From Hymenobacter mucosus (GTDB lineage: Bacteria; Bacteroidota; Bacteroidia; Cytophagales; Hymenobacteraceae): a stretch of 64,000 bases of DNA. Made by a program: the position numbers and the translations under genes. Positions 8,825 to 16,922 of this stretch are shown here, in pieces (position 1 is the first letter of the stretch; each line of letters opens with the position of its first letter). The DNA lies in NCBI RefSeq assembly GCF_900188255.1, contig NZ_FZNS01000004.1, positions 62,001 to 126,000 of the forward strand, in the 5' to 3' direction. The notes beneath the pieces are model-generated. The model was not told the DNA's origin. It made no database searches and was given only the letters and a program-made list of their open reading frames with translations.

Positions 8825-8853
8825 AAAAGCAGGCCCTTGAGGAGCCTGCTTTT
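8825..8853 (-). terminator. Intrinsic terminator of the cold-shock gene
   Basis: Ten bases at 8825-8834 pair with 8844-8853 around a 9-base loop. On the minus strand the stem runs into six T. It separates the cold-shock transcript from the helicase promoter. Confidence 0.85.
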
Positions 8854-8878
8854 CGATGTATCCGGAAGGGGAAACGGA

Positions 8879-9070
8879 CTAAGCCAGCTTCACTTTCACA
8901 GCATTCAGGCCCTTACGGCCTTGAGCGATGTCAAATTGCACCTTGTCGTTGTCGCGGATCTCGTCGATGCACTCGGTTACGTGCACGAAGATATCCTCGC
9001 CGGTTTCGTCTACTTTGATGAAGCCAAAACCTTTGGTCTCGTTGAAGAATTTTACAGTTCCTGTCTGCAT
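8879..9070 (-). CDS. Cold-shock domain protein (CspA family)
   Basis: 63 residues forming one cold-shock OB fold. It has GTVKFFNETKGFGFI (RNP1 KGFGFI) and DIFVHVTE (RNP2), both needed for single-stranded RNA/DNA binding. It acts as a cytoplasmic RNA chaperone. The leader is about 100 nt long with a strong hairpin (9099-9125), as is usual for cold-regulated csp mRNAs. It is on the same strand as the DEAD-box helicase gene but has its own promoter and terminator. Confidence 0.95.
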   Translation of the reverse strand: MQTGTVKFFNETKGFGFIKVDETGEDIFVHVTECIDEIRDNDKVQFDIAQGRKGLNAVKVKLA

Positions 9071-9090
9071 GGTACTTGTGTGATGGATGA

Positions 9091-9125
9091 TTTTTTAAGG
9101 AAAGCAGCACTCAACTCTGCTTTCC
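9091..9125 (-). promoter_or_regulatory. Leader hairpin plus A-run of the cold-shock gene
   Basis: A perfect 9-bp stem (9125-9117 with 9107-9099) with a 9-base loop runs into CCTTAAAAAA, 20 nt before the start codon. It is not a terminator on this strand because A follows, not T. It may control translation by temperature-dependent folding (inference). Confidence 0.5.
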
Positions 9126-9180
9126 CTCCTCACGGTAAGTACTCAACAGGCCTGCGTAAACCACATTCTTTAAACTGCCT

Positions 9181-9188
9181 CAAAGATA
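9181..9188 (-). promoter_or_regulatory. -7 promoter element (TATCTTTG) of the cold-shock gene
   Basis: An exact TAnnTTTG match. It predicts a transcript starting near 9174 and thus a leader of about 104 nt. The -33 element is not clear. Confidence 0.6.
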
Positions 9189-9319
9189 CACCTATATTTA
9201 AGATTCACAGTATCCCAGTGCAAAACCGACCATATTTTGTACCACACTCGCCCAGCTAAACCGGCGTTTCCACCGTTTCTTTGCCCGCCTTTCCCGCTTC
9301 CACCCTCTCGCTCTTGCGC

Positions 9320-9742
9320 ATGGATACGCCCATTCAGCCCGCTTTTCGCTTCTCTCGCCAGATCATTGTGCAGCCGCACGACATCGATGAACTAGACCAT
9401 GCCAACAACGTGCAATACGTGCGCTGGGTACAGGATACGGCTGGCGAACACTGGCTTACAGCGTACCCGCCCGGTGAGCGGGAGCACTACATTTGGGTGG
9501 TGCGCGAGCATCGCATTCAGTACCGCCACCCGGCCCTGCTGGGAGAACAACTCCGGTGCACTACGTGGATTGGGGAGGTGCGCGGGGCCCAATGTCAGCG
9601 CTTTGTGCACATTGAGCGCGCCACCGACAACAAGCTGCTGTGCGAAGCCGAAACGCAATGGGTACTATTGGACCCGCACTCCAAGCGCCCCATGCGCATA
9701 GAGCCGGAAGTAGTGACGCGGCTATGGCGCCCCGTAGGATAA
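9320..9742 (+). CDS. Acyl-CoA thioesterase, hotdog fold
   Basis: 140 residues. The block QPHDIDELDHANNVQYVRWVQDTAGEHW is the 4-hydroxybenzoyl-CoA thioesterase/FatA-like hotdog signature, with the Asp and His of the DELDHANN stretch at the active-site helix. It should hydrolyse acyl-CoA (or acyl-ACP) in the cytosol; chain length is unknown. An upstream TTG start at 9281 is possible on paper, but the ATG at 9320 begins the conserved part and a promoter-like TTTCTTTG overlaps the TTG. Confidence 0.88.
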   Translation: MDTPIQPAFRFSRQIIVQPHDIDELDHANNVQYVRWVQDTAGEHWLTAYPPGEREHYIWVVREHRIQYRHPALLGEQLRCTTWIGEVRGAQCQRFVHIERATDNKLLCEAETQWVLLDPHSKRPMRIEPEVVTRLWRPVG

Positions 9743-9893
9743 GCAGCGCTTATGGCGCTGTCTTTTCCCATACATGCTTTCTTAGACCGCGCTTCCATAA
9801 GCGGTGGCACCTTCAGTCAGTAGTTGCTGTAGGTATAGTACCTGGGTTGTCTTCTCAGGGTAGTACCCTTATTCTTGCTTACCCTTCCGTTCA

Positions 9894-12800
9894 ATGCCCG
9901 CCACCTTTCGCATTTATTCTTCTTCCGCCGGCTCCGGCAAAACCTACCAGCTAACCAAGGAATACTTGAAACTGGCCCTGGGCACCGACGACGCGGCTTA
10001 CTTTAAGCGCGTGCTTGCCATCACGTTTACCAACGACGCGGCGGGCGAAATGAAGGAGCGTATCATTAGCGCACTACGCCGCTTTGCTACCCCCCACGAC
10101 GAGCAACCGGATAGCCTACTGGCGGAAATTGCGGCTGAGCTATCCCGGGAGGGGCTACTAGCCGGGCTGCCCACTCCAGAAGAGCAACAGCAGGAGCTAC
10201 GACGCCGAGCAGCGCGCACGTTTCGGCTGGTGCTGTACCATTACGCCGACTTTGCAGTCAGCACCATCGACTCTTTCGTGCAACGCATTGTTACGGCTTT
10301 TACCCGCGAATTGGGGCTACCCGCTACGTTTGAGGTAGAGCTGGATAGCGCTACTGTGCTGCAAAATGCGGTGGCCCTGCTGCTAGACCGCGTAAACCGG
10401 GACCCTAACGCCAAGCTTTTATCTCGCACTATCTCGGACTTTGCGCTGAACAAGGCCGATGAGGGACGCAGCTGGAACAACCTTCCCGCCGAGTTGGTAG
10501 ACTTCGGGCAGTTTCTGCTTAGTGAGCCTGTGCACGAGGCTGTGGTTCAATTGCAAAAGCTTAGCATGCAGGACTACCGCCGCCTGCACGAGTCGTTGCG
10601 GCAGCGCAAGCAGGAAATTGAGGCTGCTTTTCAGGAGGTAGCAGCCGTAGCCTTAGAGGCCGTAGCCCTGGCTGACGTCACCGACGCGGACTTGTATCAA
10701 GGCAAAAATGGCATTTTGGGTTACGTTACGAAATGGGAAGAGCGGTTGCAACCCGATAAAGAAGCCAATAGCTACGTGCGCGCCACCGTGGAGCAGGAGA
10801 AGTGGTACAGCGGCAAGGTAAAATCAGCGGCCGATAAGGCGCGGGTAGATGGGGCCAAACCGGCATTACTATCAGCCTATGAACTTCTGGAAAAGATGCG
10901 CGCCACCCTCCTGCCCGACTACCTGCTGGTGACGGGTATGCTCCCTTACCTATTTCAGGTGAGCTTGCTAAGTGAGCTGAGCAAATCTGTAGATCAGCTA
11001 AGCCGGGAACGAGGGGTAGTGCTGATTGCGGAGTTTAACCGCCGGATTGCCCAAATTGTGCTACGCGAGCCGGTGCCCTTCCTCTACGAGCGCATGGGCG
11101 AGCGGTACCAGCATCTGCTCATCGACGAGTTTCAGGACACCTCGGTATTGCAGTGGAATAACTTACTGCCGCTAGTAGAAAACGCCGTTTCGACGGGCAA
11201 CCTGAGCCTAGCCGTGGGCGATGCCAAGCAGGCCATCTACCGCTGGCGCGGAGGCGAAATGGAGCAAATTCTTCGCCTCCACCATAAACAAACCGAACAC
11301 CTCTACGGTAACGTGGCCGACGACGAGTTGCGGGACCTGCTAGCGGGCCGCTACTACACACTCGACCAGACGTTGGAGCCTGCTAACCTGAACGACAACT
11401 ACCGGTCGGCGTCAGAAATCATTGACTTCAACAACACGTTTTTCGCGCACGTAAGCCGCACGCACGCCAGCTTGCCCTTGGTGCAAAGTATTTACGACGA
11501 GGGGTTTACTCAAACCCTGCCGCCTACCCGGCAAGGAGCCGCGGCGGGCCACGTGGAGCTGCTGTTTACCGACGATAATGCCCCGGCCTACCGCTATGAT
11601 CCAACGACGGGAGCTTACACCACGGACGTTCTACCGGGGCACGCCCCCGGCCAAGCCCTCGACTACCAGGAAAGCACGCTTTACCTTACGCTTCAGCTCA
11701 TAGAGCAGGCCATACTAGACGGCTACCGCCTAGAAGACATTGCCGTGCTTTGCCGCCGCCGCGACCAAAGCCGCCGGGTTGCGAAATTCCTGAAGGAGCG
11801 TGGGTTCGATATTATCTCGGCCGATTCGTTGTCGCTGGAATTTGCGGAGGTAGTAAACCTACTGGTAGCCCTGTTTCGGGTGCTGAACCAACCTGCCGAC
11901 ACCCTAGCCCGGGCCGAAGCTCTCCTACTAACTGAGCGCGTGGTGCGCGGCCAAGACCCTACCCCCGAACGGGCCCGGCACTGGGCGGAGCTAGCCAATG
12001 AGGAGTCAGCGCTGCCGTTCTTCGATGAGTTGCGGGCCTTGGGGTACGACGTGCGGGAGCGAGAAACGGGCAATCTAGGTCTGTATGAGTTGACGGAACG
12101 CCTCATCGGGCTATTTGGCCTGCTGGACCGCGCCGCGGAGCGCGACTACCTATTTCGCTTCCTAGACCTGACCTTGGAATACAGCCTGCGCTACGGTAAC
12201 AACCTTAACAACTTTCTGGCCTATTGGGACCAGAAGAAAAGCAATTTGAGCATCAATGCGCCCGCCGGGCGCGACGCCATTACTATTACCACGGTGCATA
12301 AGGCCAAAGGGCTAGCCTACGGGGTAGTGCTAGTACCTTTCGCCGATTGGCCCCTCACCCCCTACCGGGGTACCCTGCTGTGGGGCCAACTGCCGCACGA
12401 GCAGGACAAGCCCGTGACCGAAATGCCCGCCGTGGCCGTGCTACCCCAAACCCAGGCCCTGCTCCACACGCCTCTTTCGGAGCAGTACACCGAGGAGCTG
12501 GAAAAAACCTTTCTCGAAGGTCTCAATATGCTGTACGTAGCCTTTACCCGGCCCCGCCATCGCCTGTACGTTATCAGTCGGCGGGCCAAGCCGACGAAGG
12601 CGGGGAAAGACGGTGAGGCGGCTACCGCCACGGAGCCGGCCAAAACCGTAGCCGAACTGCTGCACCACTACTTGCTGGATACTGGGCAGTGGCAAGACGA
12701 GCAACTAGCCTATTTGCTGGCGGATGCGCACGGTACCGTGCCGGGAGCTAAGCCAGACAAGCCAGCCGCTACCCACGACCTACCCCTAACCAACCTTACC

Positions 12801-13319
12801 AGCACGCCGTGGGAAGAACGCTTGCGCCTGAAGCGCCACGCCAACACAGTTTTTGACTTCGACGATCAGCAGGAGCAGCGCGAGTGGAACCGCAAGCTCC
12901 ACTACGCCCTGCGCCGCGTGAAACTAGCCACCGACACCGGCCGCGTGGCCGCCCAGCTAGTAGCCGAGGGGCTAGTGAGCACCAAAGAGCGCCCGGAGTT
13001 GCTCCAAAAGCTGCACGAAGTAACCGAACACTCCCAAATGGCGCATTATTTCAGCGAGCAGGTACAGGCCGAGGCCGAACGCGAAATTTTGGTGGGTGGT
13101 ACCCGTAAGCAGGATTACAAGCCCGACCGCATCGTGTTTGAGTCGGCGCCGGGTGGAGTAGGCCGACGCGTTACGCTCATCGACTTCAAGGTGCCCCCAC
13201 CCGAGCCCCGCCATCGTCAGACCTTGCAGCGCTACGGCGAACTATTTCGACAGCTAGGCTTTGCGGAAGTACACTGCGTGCTTTACTACTTCGACACGCA
13301 AGAGGTAATCATCTTTTAA
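9894..13319 (+). CDS. AddA/RecB-like UvrD-family helicase-nuclease
   Basis: 1141 residues. Superfamily 1 helicase motifs are present: SAGSGKT (11-17, Walker A), TFTNDAAGEMKERI (Ia), IDEFQDTS (about 408-415, motif II), VGDAKQAIYRWRGGE (III), TTVHKAKGLAYGVVLVPF (V) and LNMLYVAFTRPRHRLYVIS (VI). The C-terminal 100 residues look like the RecB-type nuclease, with PDRI and then IDFK near residue 1097. It should unwind and resect double-strand breaks together with the AddB-like protein encoded at 16923. The two genes are on the same strand but about 3.6 kb apart, which is unusual for addAB. Confidence 0.9.
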   Translation: MPATFRIYSSSAGSGKTYQLTKEYLKLALGTDDAAYFKRVLAITFTNDAAGEMKERIISALRRFATPHDEQPDSLLAEIAAELSREGLLAGLPTPEEQQQELRRRAARTFRLVLYHYADFAVSTIDSFVQRIVTAFTRELGLPATFEVELDSATVLQNAVALLLDRVNRDPNAKLLSRTISDFALNKADEGRSWNNLPAELVDFGQFLLSEPVHEAVVQLQKLSMQDYRRLHESLRQRKQEIEAAFQEVAAVALEAVALADVTDADLYQGKNGILGYVTKWEERLQPDKEANSYVRATVEQEKWYSGKVKSAADKARVDGAKPALLSAYELLEKMRATLLPDYLLVTGMLPYLFQVSLLSELSKSVDQLSRERGVVLIAEFNRRIAQIVLREPVPFLYERMGERYQHLLIDEFQDTSVLQWNNLLPLVENAVSTGNLSLAVGDAKQAIYRWRGGEMEQILRLHHKQTEHLYGNVADDELRDLLAGRYYTLDQTLEPANLNDNYRSASEIIDFNNTFFAHVSRTHASLPLVQSIYDEGFTQTLPPTRQGAAAGHVELLFTDDNAPAYRYDPTTGAYTTDVLPGHAPGQALDYQESTLYLTLQLIEQAILDGYRLEDIAVLCRRRDQSRRVAKFLKERGFDIISADSLSLEFAEVVNLLVALFRVLNQPADTLARAEALLLTERVVRGQDPTPERARHWAELANEESALPFFDELRALGYDVRERETGNLGLYELTERLIGLFGLLDRAAERDYLFRFLDLTLEYSLRYGNNLNNFLAYWDQKKSNLSINAPAGRDAITITTVHKAKGLAYGVVLVPFADWPLTPYRGTLLWGQLPHEQDKPVTEMPAVAVLPQTQALLHTPLSEQYTEELEKTFLEGLNMLYVAFTRPRHRLYVISRRAKPTKAGKDGEAATATEPAKTVAELLHHYLLDTGQWQDEQLAYLLADAHGTVPGAKPDKPAATHDLPLTNLTSTPWEERLRLKRHANTVFDFDDQQEQREWNRKLHYALRRVKLATDTGRVAAQLVAEGLVSTKERPELLQKLHEVTEHSQMAHYFSEQVQAEAEREILVGGTRKQDYKPDRIVFESAPGGVGRRVTLIDFKVPPPEPRHRQTLQRYGELFRQLGFAEVHCVLYYFDTQEVIIF

Positions 13320-13420
13320 TAAACAAAAGAAAAGCCTTCACGGCCGTAAAATCTGTGCGAGCGGCGGGTACCGGGAGCAGCGGGCAGCTTGGCAACGCGT
13401 GCTAGCTAGCGGCGCTGTAG

Positions 13421-13428
13421 TAGCTTTG
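13421..13428 (+). promoter_or_regulatory. -7 promoter element (TAGCTTTG)
   Basis: An exact TAnnTTTG match 20 bp before the ATG at 13449. It overlaps the GTG at 13428 that would give a longer MFS frame, so that GTG is not used. Confidence 0.6.
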
Positions 13429-13448
13429 TGCTAGGCCACCCTGGCCGT

Positions 13449-14738
13449 ATGCCTACTCTCCCTTTCTCTGTGCTTATGGCTGCTCCTCGCAAAGCTGCGC
13501 TTGGTTTCATTTTCCTGACTCTGCTGCTGGACGTAACGGGCATTGGCATCATCATACCCGTCATTCCAGCCCTTATCCGCCACCTCACGGGGGGGTCAGT
13601 CAGCGACGCGGCACGAGTGGGCGGCTGGCTGGTGTTTGCCTTCGCCGTGATGCAGTTTCTGTTTTCTCCGGTGCTGGGCAACCTTTCCGACCGATACGGG
13701 CGGCGGCCAGTTTTGCTGCTGTCGTTGCTGGGGTTTGGGCTCGACTACCTACTAGTGGCCTACGCGCCCAACATTGGGTGGCTGTTTGCCGGGCGTTTAA
13801 TTGCGGGCGTCATGGGAGCTAGCTTCACCACGGCTTCTGCCTACATTGCCGACATCTCAACCCCGGAAGACCGGGCCCAAAACTTTGGGATGATTGGGGC
13901 CGCTTTCGGGCTGGGCTTCATTCTGGGGCCCTTTCTGGGCGGCTTTTTGGGCAAATACGGGCACCAAGTGCCGTTCCTGGCTTCGGCTGCCCTCACCTTT
14001 CTTAATGTGGCTTACGGGTATTTTGTACTGCCTGAGTCGTTGCCAGTAGAAAAGCGGCGTCCGTTTGAATGGGCGCGGGCCAACCCTATTGGCTCTCTAA
14101 AAATGCTGCGCCGCTACCCCGTCATCACGGGTTTGGTAGCCTCTCTGCTGTTCACCTACGTAGCAGCCCACGCTACGCAGTCTACTTGGTCGTACTACGT
14201 CATCGAGAAGTTCAAGTGGAATGAGGCGTGGGTTGGCTACTCCCTGGGCGCGCTAGGCCTGTTGGTCGCCATCGTGCAAGGCCTGCTGATTCGGCGCATT
14301 AATCCCTTTTTAGGGGCCAAACGCTCGGTGTATCTGGGACTATTATTGTATGCCGTGGGGTTTGTGCTGTTTGCCTTCGCCTCGGAAGGATGGATGATGT
14401 TTGCGTTTCTGGTACCTTACTGCTTAGGCGGCATTGCAGGACCCGCGCTTCAGGGCATCATTTCCGGGCAGGTTCCTCCCACCGAACAAGGCGAATTGCA
14501 GGGTGCTCTCACTAGTCTTATGAGCCTCACGTCTATCGTTGGCCCACCGCTCATGACTAATCTGTTCTCGTACTACACCAGTCCGGGCGCGCCCGTGTAT
14601 TTTCCTGGTGCGCCCTTCCTGTTAGGCGCCGTTCTTATTCTTATCAGCCTGCTGTTGCTGTCCCGGTCGCTAGCATCCTACACCGCCCCAGCACCCGCAG
14701 AAACCCCGGCTGAGCCCCTATCAAGCATTGGGCATTGA
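13449..14738 (+). CDS. MFS transporter, TetA/TCR-like drug exporter type
   Basis: About 429 residues with twelve predicted membrane segments. The loop 2-3 motif [14 protein letters not shown] and the segment [15 protein letters not shown] are typical of TCR/Tet-type drug:H+ antiporters, and the [13 protein letters not shown] region fits motif C of exporters. It sits in the inner membrane and likely expels small hydrophobic compounds; the substrate is not predictable. Start is the ATG at 13449, with Met at 13476 as alternative. It lies between the addA-like and addB-like genes without obvious functional link. Confidence 0.88.
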   Translation: MPTLPFSVLMAAPRKAALGFIFLTLLLDVTGIGIIIPVIPALIRHLTGGSVSDAARVGGWLVFAFAVMQFLFSPVLGNLSDRYGRRPVLLLSLLGFGLDYLLVAYAPNIGWLFAGRLIAGVMGASFTTASAYIADISTPEDRAQNFGMIGAAFGLGFILGPFLGGFLGKYGHQVPFLASAALTFLNVAYGYFVLPESLPVEKRRPFEWARANPIGSLKMLRRYPVITGLVASLLFTYVAAHATQSTWSYYVIEKFKWNEAWVGYSLGALGLLVAIVQGLLIRRINPFLGAKRSVYLGLLLYAVGFVLFAFASEGWMMFAFLVPYCLGGIAGPALQGIISGQVPPTEQGELQGALTSLMSLTSIVGPPLMTNLFSYYTSPGAPVYFPGAPFLLGAVLILISLLLLSRSLASYTAPAPAETPAEPLSSIGH

Positions 14739-14772
14739 GTTGCGTTCTACGTTCAGGACAACATATCCTCAC

Positions 14773-14838
14773 CCCCTATTCACCCACGAAAAAGCCCACA
14801 CCTCTGGAGGCGTGGGCTTTTTCGTGGGTGAATAGGGG
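14773..14838. terminator. Very long perfect inverted repeat, bidirectional terminator
   Basis: The two 27-base arms (14773-14799 and 14812-14838) are exactly complementary and enclose a 12-base loop that can add four more pairs. The inner half, a GC stem flanked by A5 and T5, is a normal bidirectional terminator between the convergent MFS and VKOR-like genes. The outer half extends it well past the usual length. Confidence 0.9.
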
Positions 14839-14851
14839 ATGCCCAAAAGGC

Positions 14852-15355
14852 TTATCGGCGTCCCAACAAGTTCTTTATGCCCTTGATAGCCTCGGGCATT
14901 GCCAGCGCCAACGACGCCACAGAGGCCACGCTTGCTACCTGGCAGTAGAAGCACAAAGCCTTATTTTCTTTCCACTCTTCCTGGCCCAACTTAATGGTTG
15001 TCAAGGTGTCGAAGAGCGTTTTCACGCCCATAGCCACGGGTAGGGCAGGTTGCTTGCTGGCGCGGTGCAAGCCGCCCGCTCCCGCTAAGCAGGCCGTGAG
15101 GCCATAGGTTACAATCATGGGGAGGGCATCGGGGGTATCGAGCCGCTTATAGCCGTAGTCGGAGGCGTCTACCTTGTCCGAATCGAACGGCCCAATGGGG
15201 GGGTCGGGCAGGTGGTGAATGATGCCGGTTTGATAGAGGCTTACTATCTGGCCGGCAGCCACGCCGAGCAGGGAGAGGCCAATAATCCAGCGGCGGCGCT
15301 TGAGGTCAGCGCTTTTGCCATGTCGAAGTTCAAGGCTTAGTTGGGTAGGATCCAT
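14852..15355 (-). CDS. Vitamin K epoxide reductase (VKOR) family membrane protein
   Basis: 167 residues with about four hydrophobic segments (22-42, 76-96, a weaker segment near 104-122, 134-155). The CFYC motif (Cys135, Cys138) precedes the last helix as in the VKOR redox centre, and FDSDKVDASDYGYKRLDTPDAL is a conserved loop of the short bacterial branch. VKOR proteins recycle quinone-linked disulfide oxidation in the inner membrane. The extra loop cysteine pair of classical VKORs is absent; the only other Cys (89) lies in a helix. The ATG at 15355 is preferred over an upstream TTG. Disulfide generation is thus uncertain. Confidence 0.75.
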   Translation of the reverse strand: MDPTQLSLELRHGKSADLKRRRWIIGLSLLGVAAGQIVSLYQTGIIHHLPDPPIGPFDSDKVDASDYGYKRLDTPDALPMIVTYGLTACLAGAGGLHRASKQPALPVAMGVKTLFDTLTTIKLGQEEWKENKALCFYCQVASVASVASLALAMPEAIKGIKNLLGRR

Positions 15356-15429
15356 CGTAAAAATGCGGTACAAGTGTAGTGCTCATTCCGCCTACGAGAA
15401 TCTGCGGGGCCAGGGTTCCGGTGGCGCTT

Positions 15430-15481
15430 GGCGCAGGTGCGCTACCCAGCGGCGGTAAGCCGACGGTAGCGCACCTGCGCC
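15430..15481. repeat. 17-bp perfect inverted repeat overlapping a gene end
   Basis: Arms 15430-15446 and 15465-15481 are exactly complementary around an 18-base spacer. The stop codon of the lipoprotein gene (15442-15444) sits inside one arm, so the repeat codes its last residues. No T run follows on either strand, so a classical terminator is unlikely. It may stabilise the 3' end of the mRNA. Confidence 0.7.
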
Positions 15482-16686
15482 GGATGGCTTTTATCGGCGT
15501 AGAACTCAAAGTTTTCGATGCGAAAGCGTACCTCCGTGGGCCGCCGGGGCGCTCGAAACTTGCTCATCTGGCGGAAGGCCACTTCCTGCGTTAGCGTGGG
15601 GTCTTGCTTATTAAGCAGACGCAGCCCCTTCGCCTCGTCCAACAAATAGTAAGTCTGGTTTTGCCAAACGTAATGACGGGGCACCAGGTAGCCCATGCCC
15701 ACCGAGTATCCTTGGTAGCGGAAGCTGGTGAGTACCCGCCCCTGTATGGTTTGCACAAACGCATTGGGTGCCCGTTGTAGTTGGTTGGGCACCACAAACT
15801 CCATTGTTTCAGTTCCGTCCTTGGCTCTGGCCATCTGGTACTCGCCGTAGGAGTAAATGGTGAGCAATGTGCTGTCGGACAGGAAACGAGCCAGGGCTAT
15901 ATCGGCCTGCGGCTTCTGCAAGCGCAGGGGCGGCTGCCCCACCCGCAGAAGCTGGGAGCACGTAAGCAGGGCCCGCCCATTGGGGGACGGCTGGGGCTCA
16001 CAATCGGTCCGGCCTTCGCCAAACTGATTGCCAAAGTGCAGCTCCCGCAGTTCCCCCTGCATATCCAAGAGCATGAAAATGTAGCCGCCTACGTCGCTAT
16101 TTGGAATGTTAATATCCTGCCAGAAGGCCAGCCCTCCTAGCTGTGGGAAGTAGCCTAAAAACCGGGGTGGGTGCGGTTCACTTACCACTACCATGTCGGG
16201 TACGGCCACGCGGTAGAAGTCTGCTTTCTTCAACTCCCGCCGAAACACGCGCTGCCCCGTAGCGGCCGTGAGCGTGATAATATAGCGCCCATCAGGACCC
16301 TGTACGCGCGGGTTTTCACTGAAATTGCTGTCAGCGGCGAAGTACTCCCCCGTCAGGCCGGTGGAGATATAGCTGAGCATGTGCGCCGAATCGGCCGTAG
16401 CGGCCAATTGCAGCTGGTACTTTTTGCCATTAATGAGCAGTTCTTGGCTGACTGGGTGGCGCTGGGGCAGCGCGTACTGGGTTAGATCGGCAGAGTCGGC
16501 ATCGGGCCGGATGGGGTTTAGCCCTGGGCTGGGCTGGGGTGCCAGCACGGCGGAGGGCGGCGAGGCAACTTGCTCAGTGCCCGTCTCTTGCTGGGTGCAG
16601 GCGCTTACGCAACCTACCAGCAGAACGTAGAAGCTACTACTTCCTGGGGCAAGGGCAGCTAACAAGCGCCTGACTATTGTATTCAT
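15442..16686 (-). CDS. Predicted lipoprotein of unknown function
   Basis: 414 residues. A hydrophobic signal ends in LLVGCVSAC, a plausible lipobox, followed by a Pro/Ser/Gln-rich linker up to about residue 65. The rest is strand-rich (YIITLTAATGQRVFRREL, PDMVVVSEPHPPRFLGYFPQLGGLAFW, NGRALLTCSQLLR), suggesting a beta-propeller-like or WD-like secreted domain, but no family was recognised. The protein is likely anchored to the envelope. It lies 75 bp upstream of the VKOR-like gene on the same strand and could share its transcript. Confidence 0.6.
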   Translation of the reverse strand: MNTIVRRLLAALAPGSSSFYVLLVGCVSACTQQETGTEQVASPPSAVLAPQPSPGLNPIRPDADSADLTQYALPQRHPVSQELLINGKKYQLQLAATADSAHMLSYISTGLTGEYFAADSNFSENPRVQGPDGRYIITLTAATGQRVFRRELKKADFYRVAVPDMVVVSEPHPPRFLGYFPQLGGLAFWQDINIPNSDVGGYIFMLLDMQGELRELHFGNQFGEGRTDCEPQPSPNGRALLTCSQLLRVGQPPLRLQKPQADIALARFLSDSTLLTIYSYGEYQMARAKDGTETMEFVVPNQLQRAPNAFVQTIQGRVLTSFRYQGYSVGMGYLVPRHYVWQNQTYYLLDEAKGLRLLNKQDPTLTQEVAFRQMSKFRAPRRPTEVRFRIENFEFYADKSHPAQVRYRRLTAAG

Positions 16687-16922
16687 ATACGGACTAGCTC
16701 TGCTACTGGAAATGTACTATACGTAGTTTCCTGCACGCAGGTGTGGGGAACTCTCCGGGCCGGATCAACACGGCTGGCCCCGGGTGATAGGCCCACTCGG
16801 GTGAATGAGGTAAAAATTCATGCGGTAACTAGGCTGAGCCTAGTATACTTGGCAGGCGAAGGTACTAGGGAAGTAGCGCACACGGACCGTTTCTGCCCCG
16901 AGGCGCGTTATCTTTACTACCT

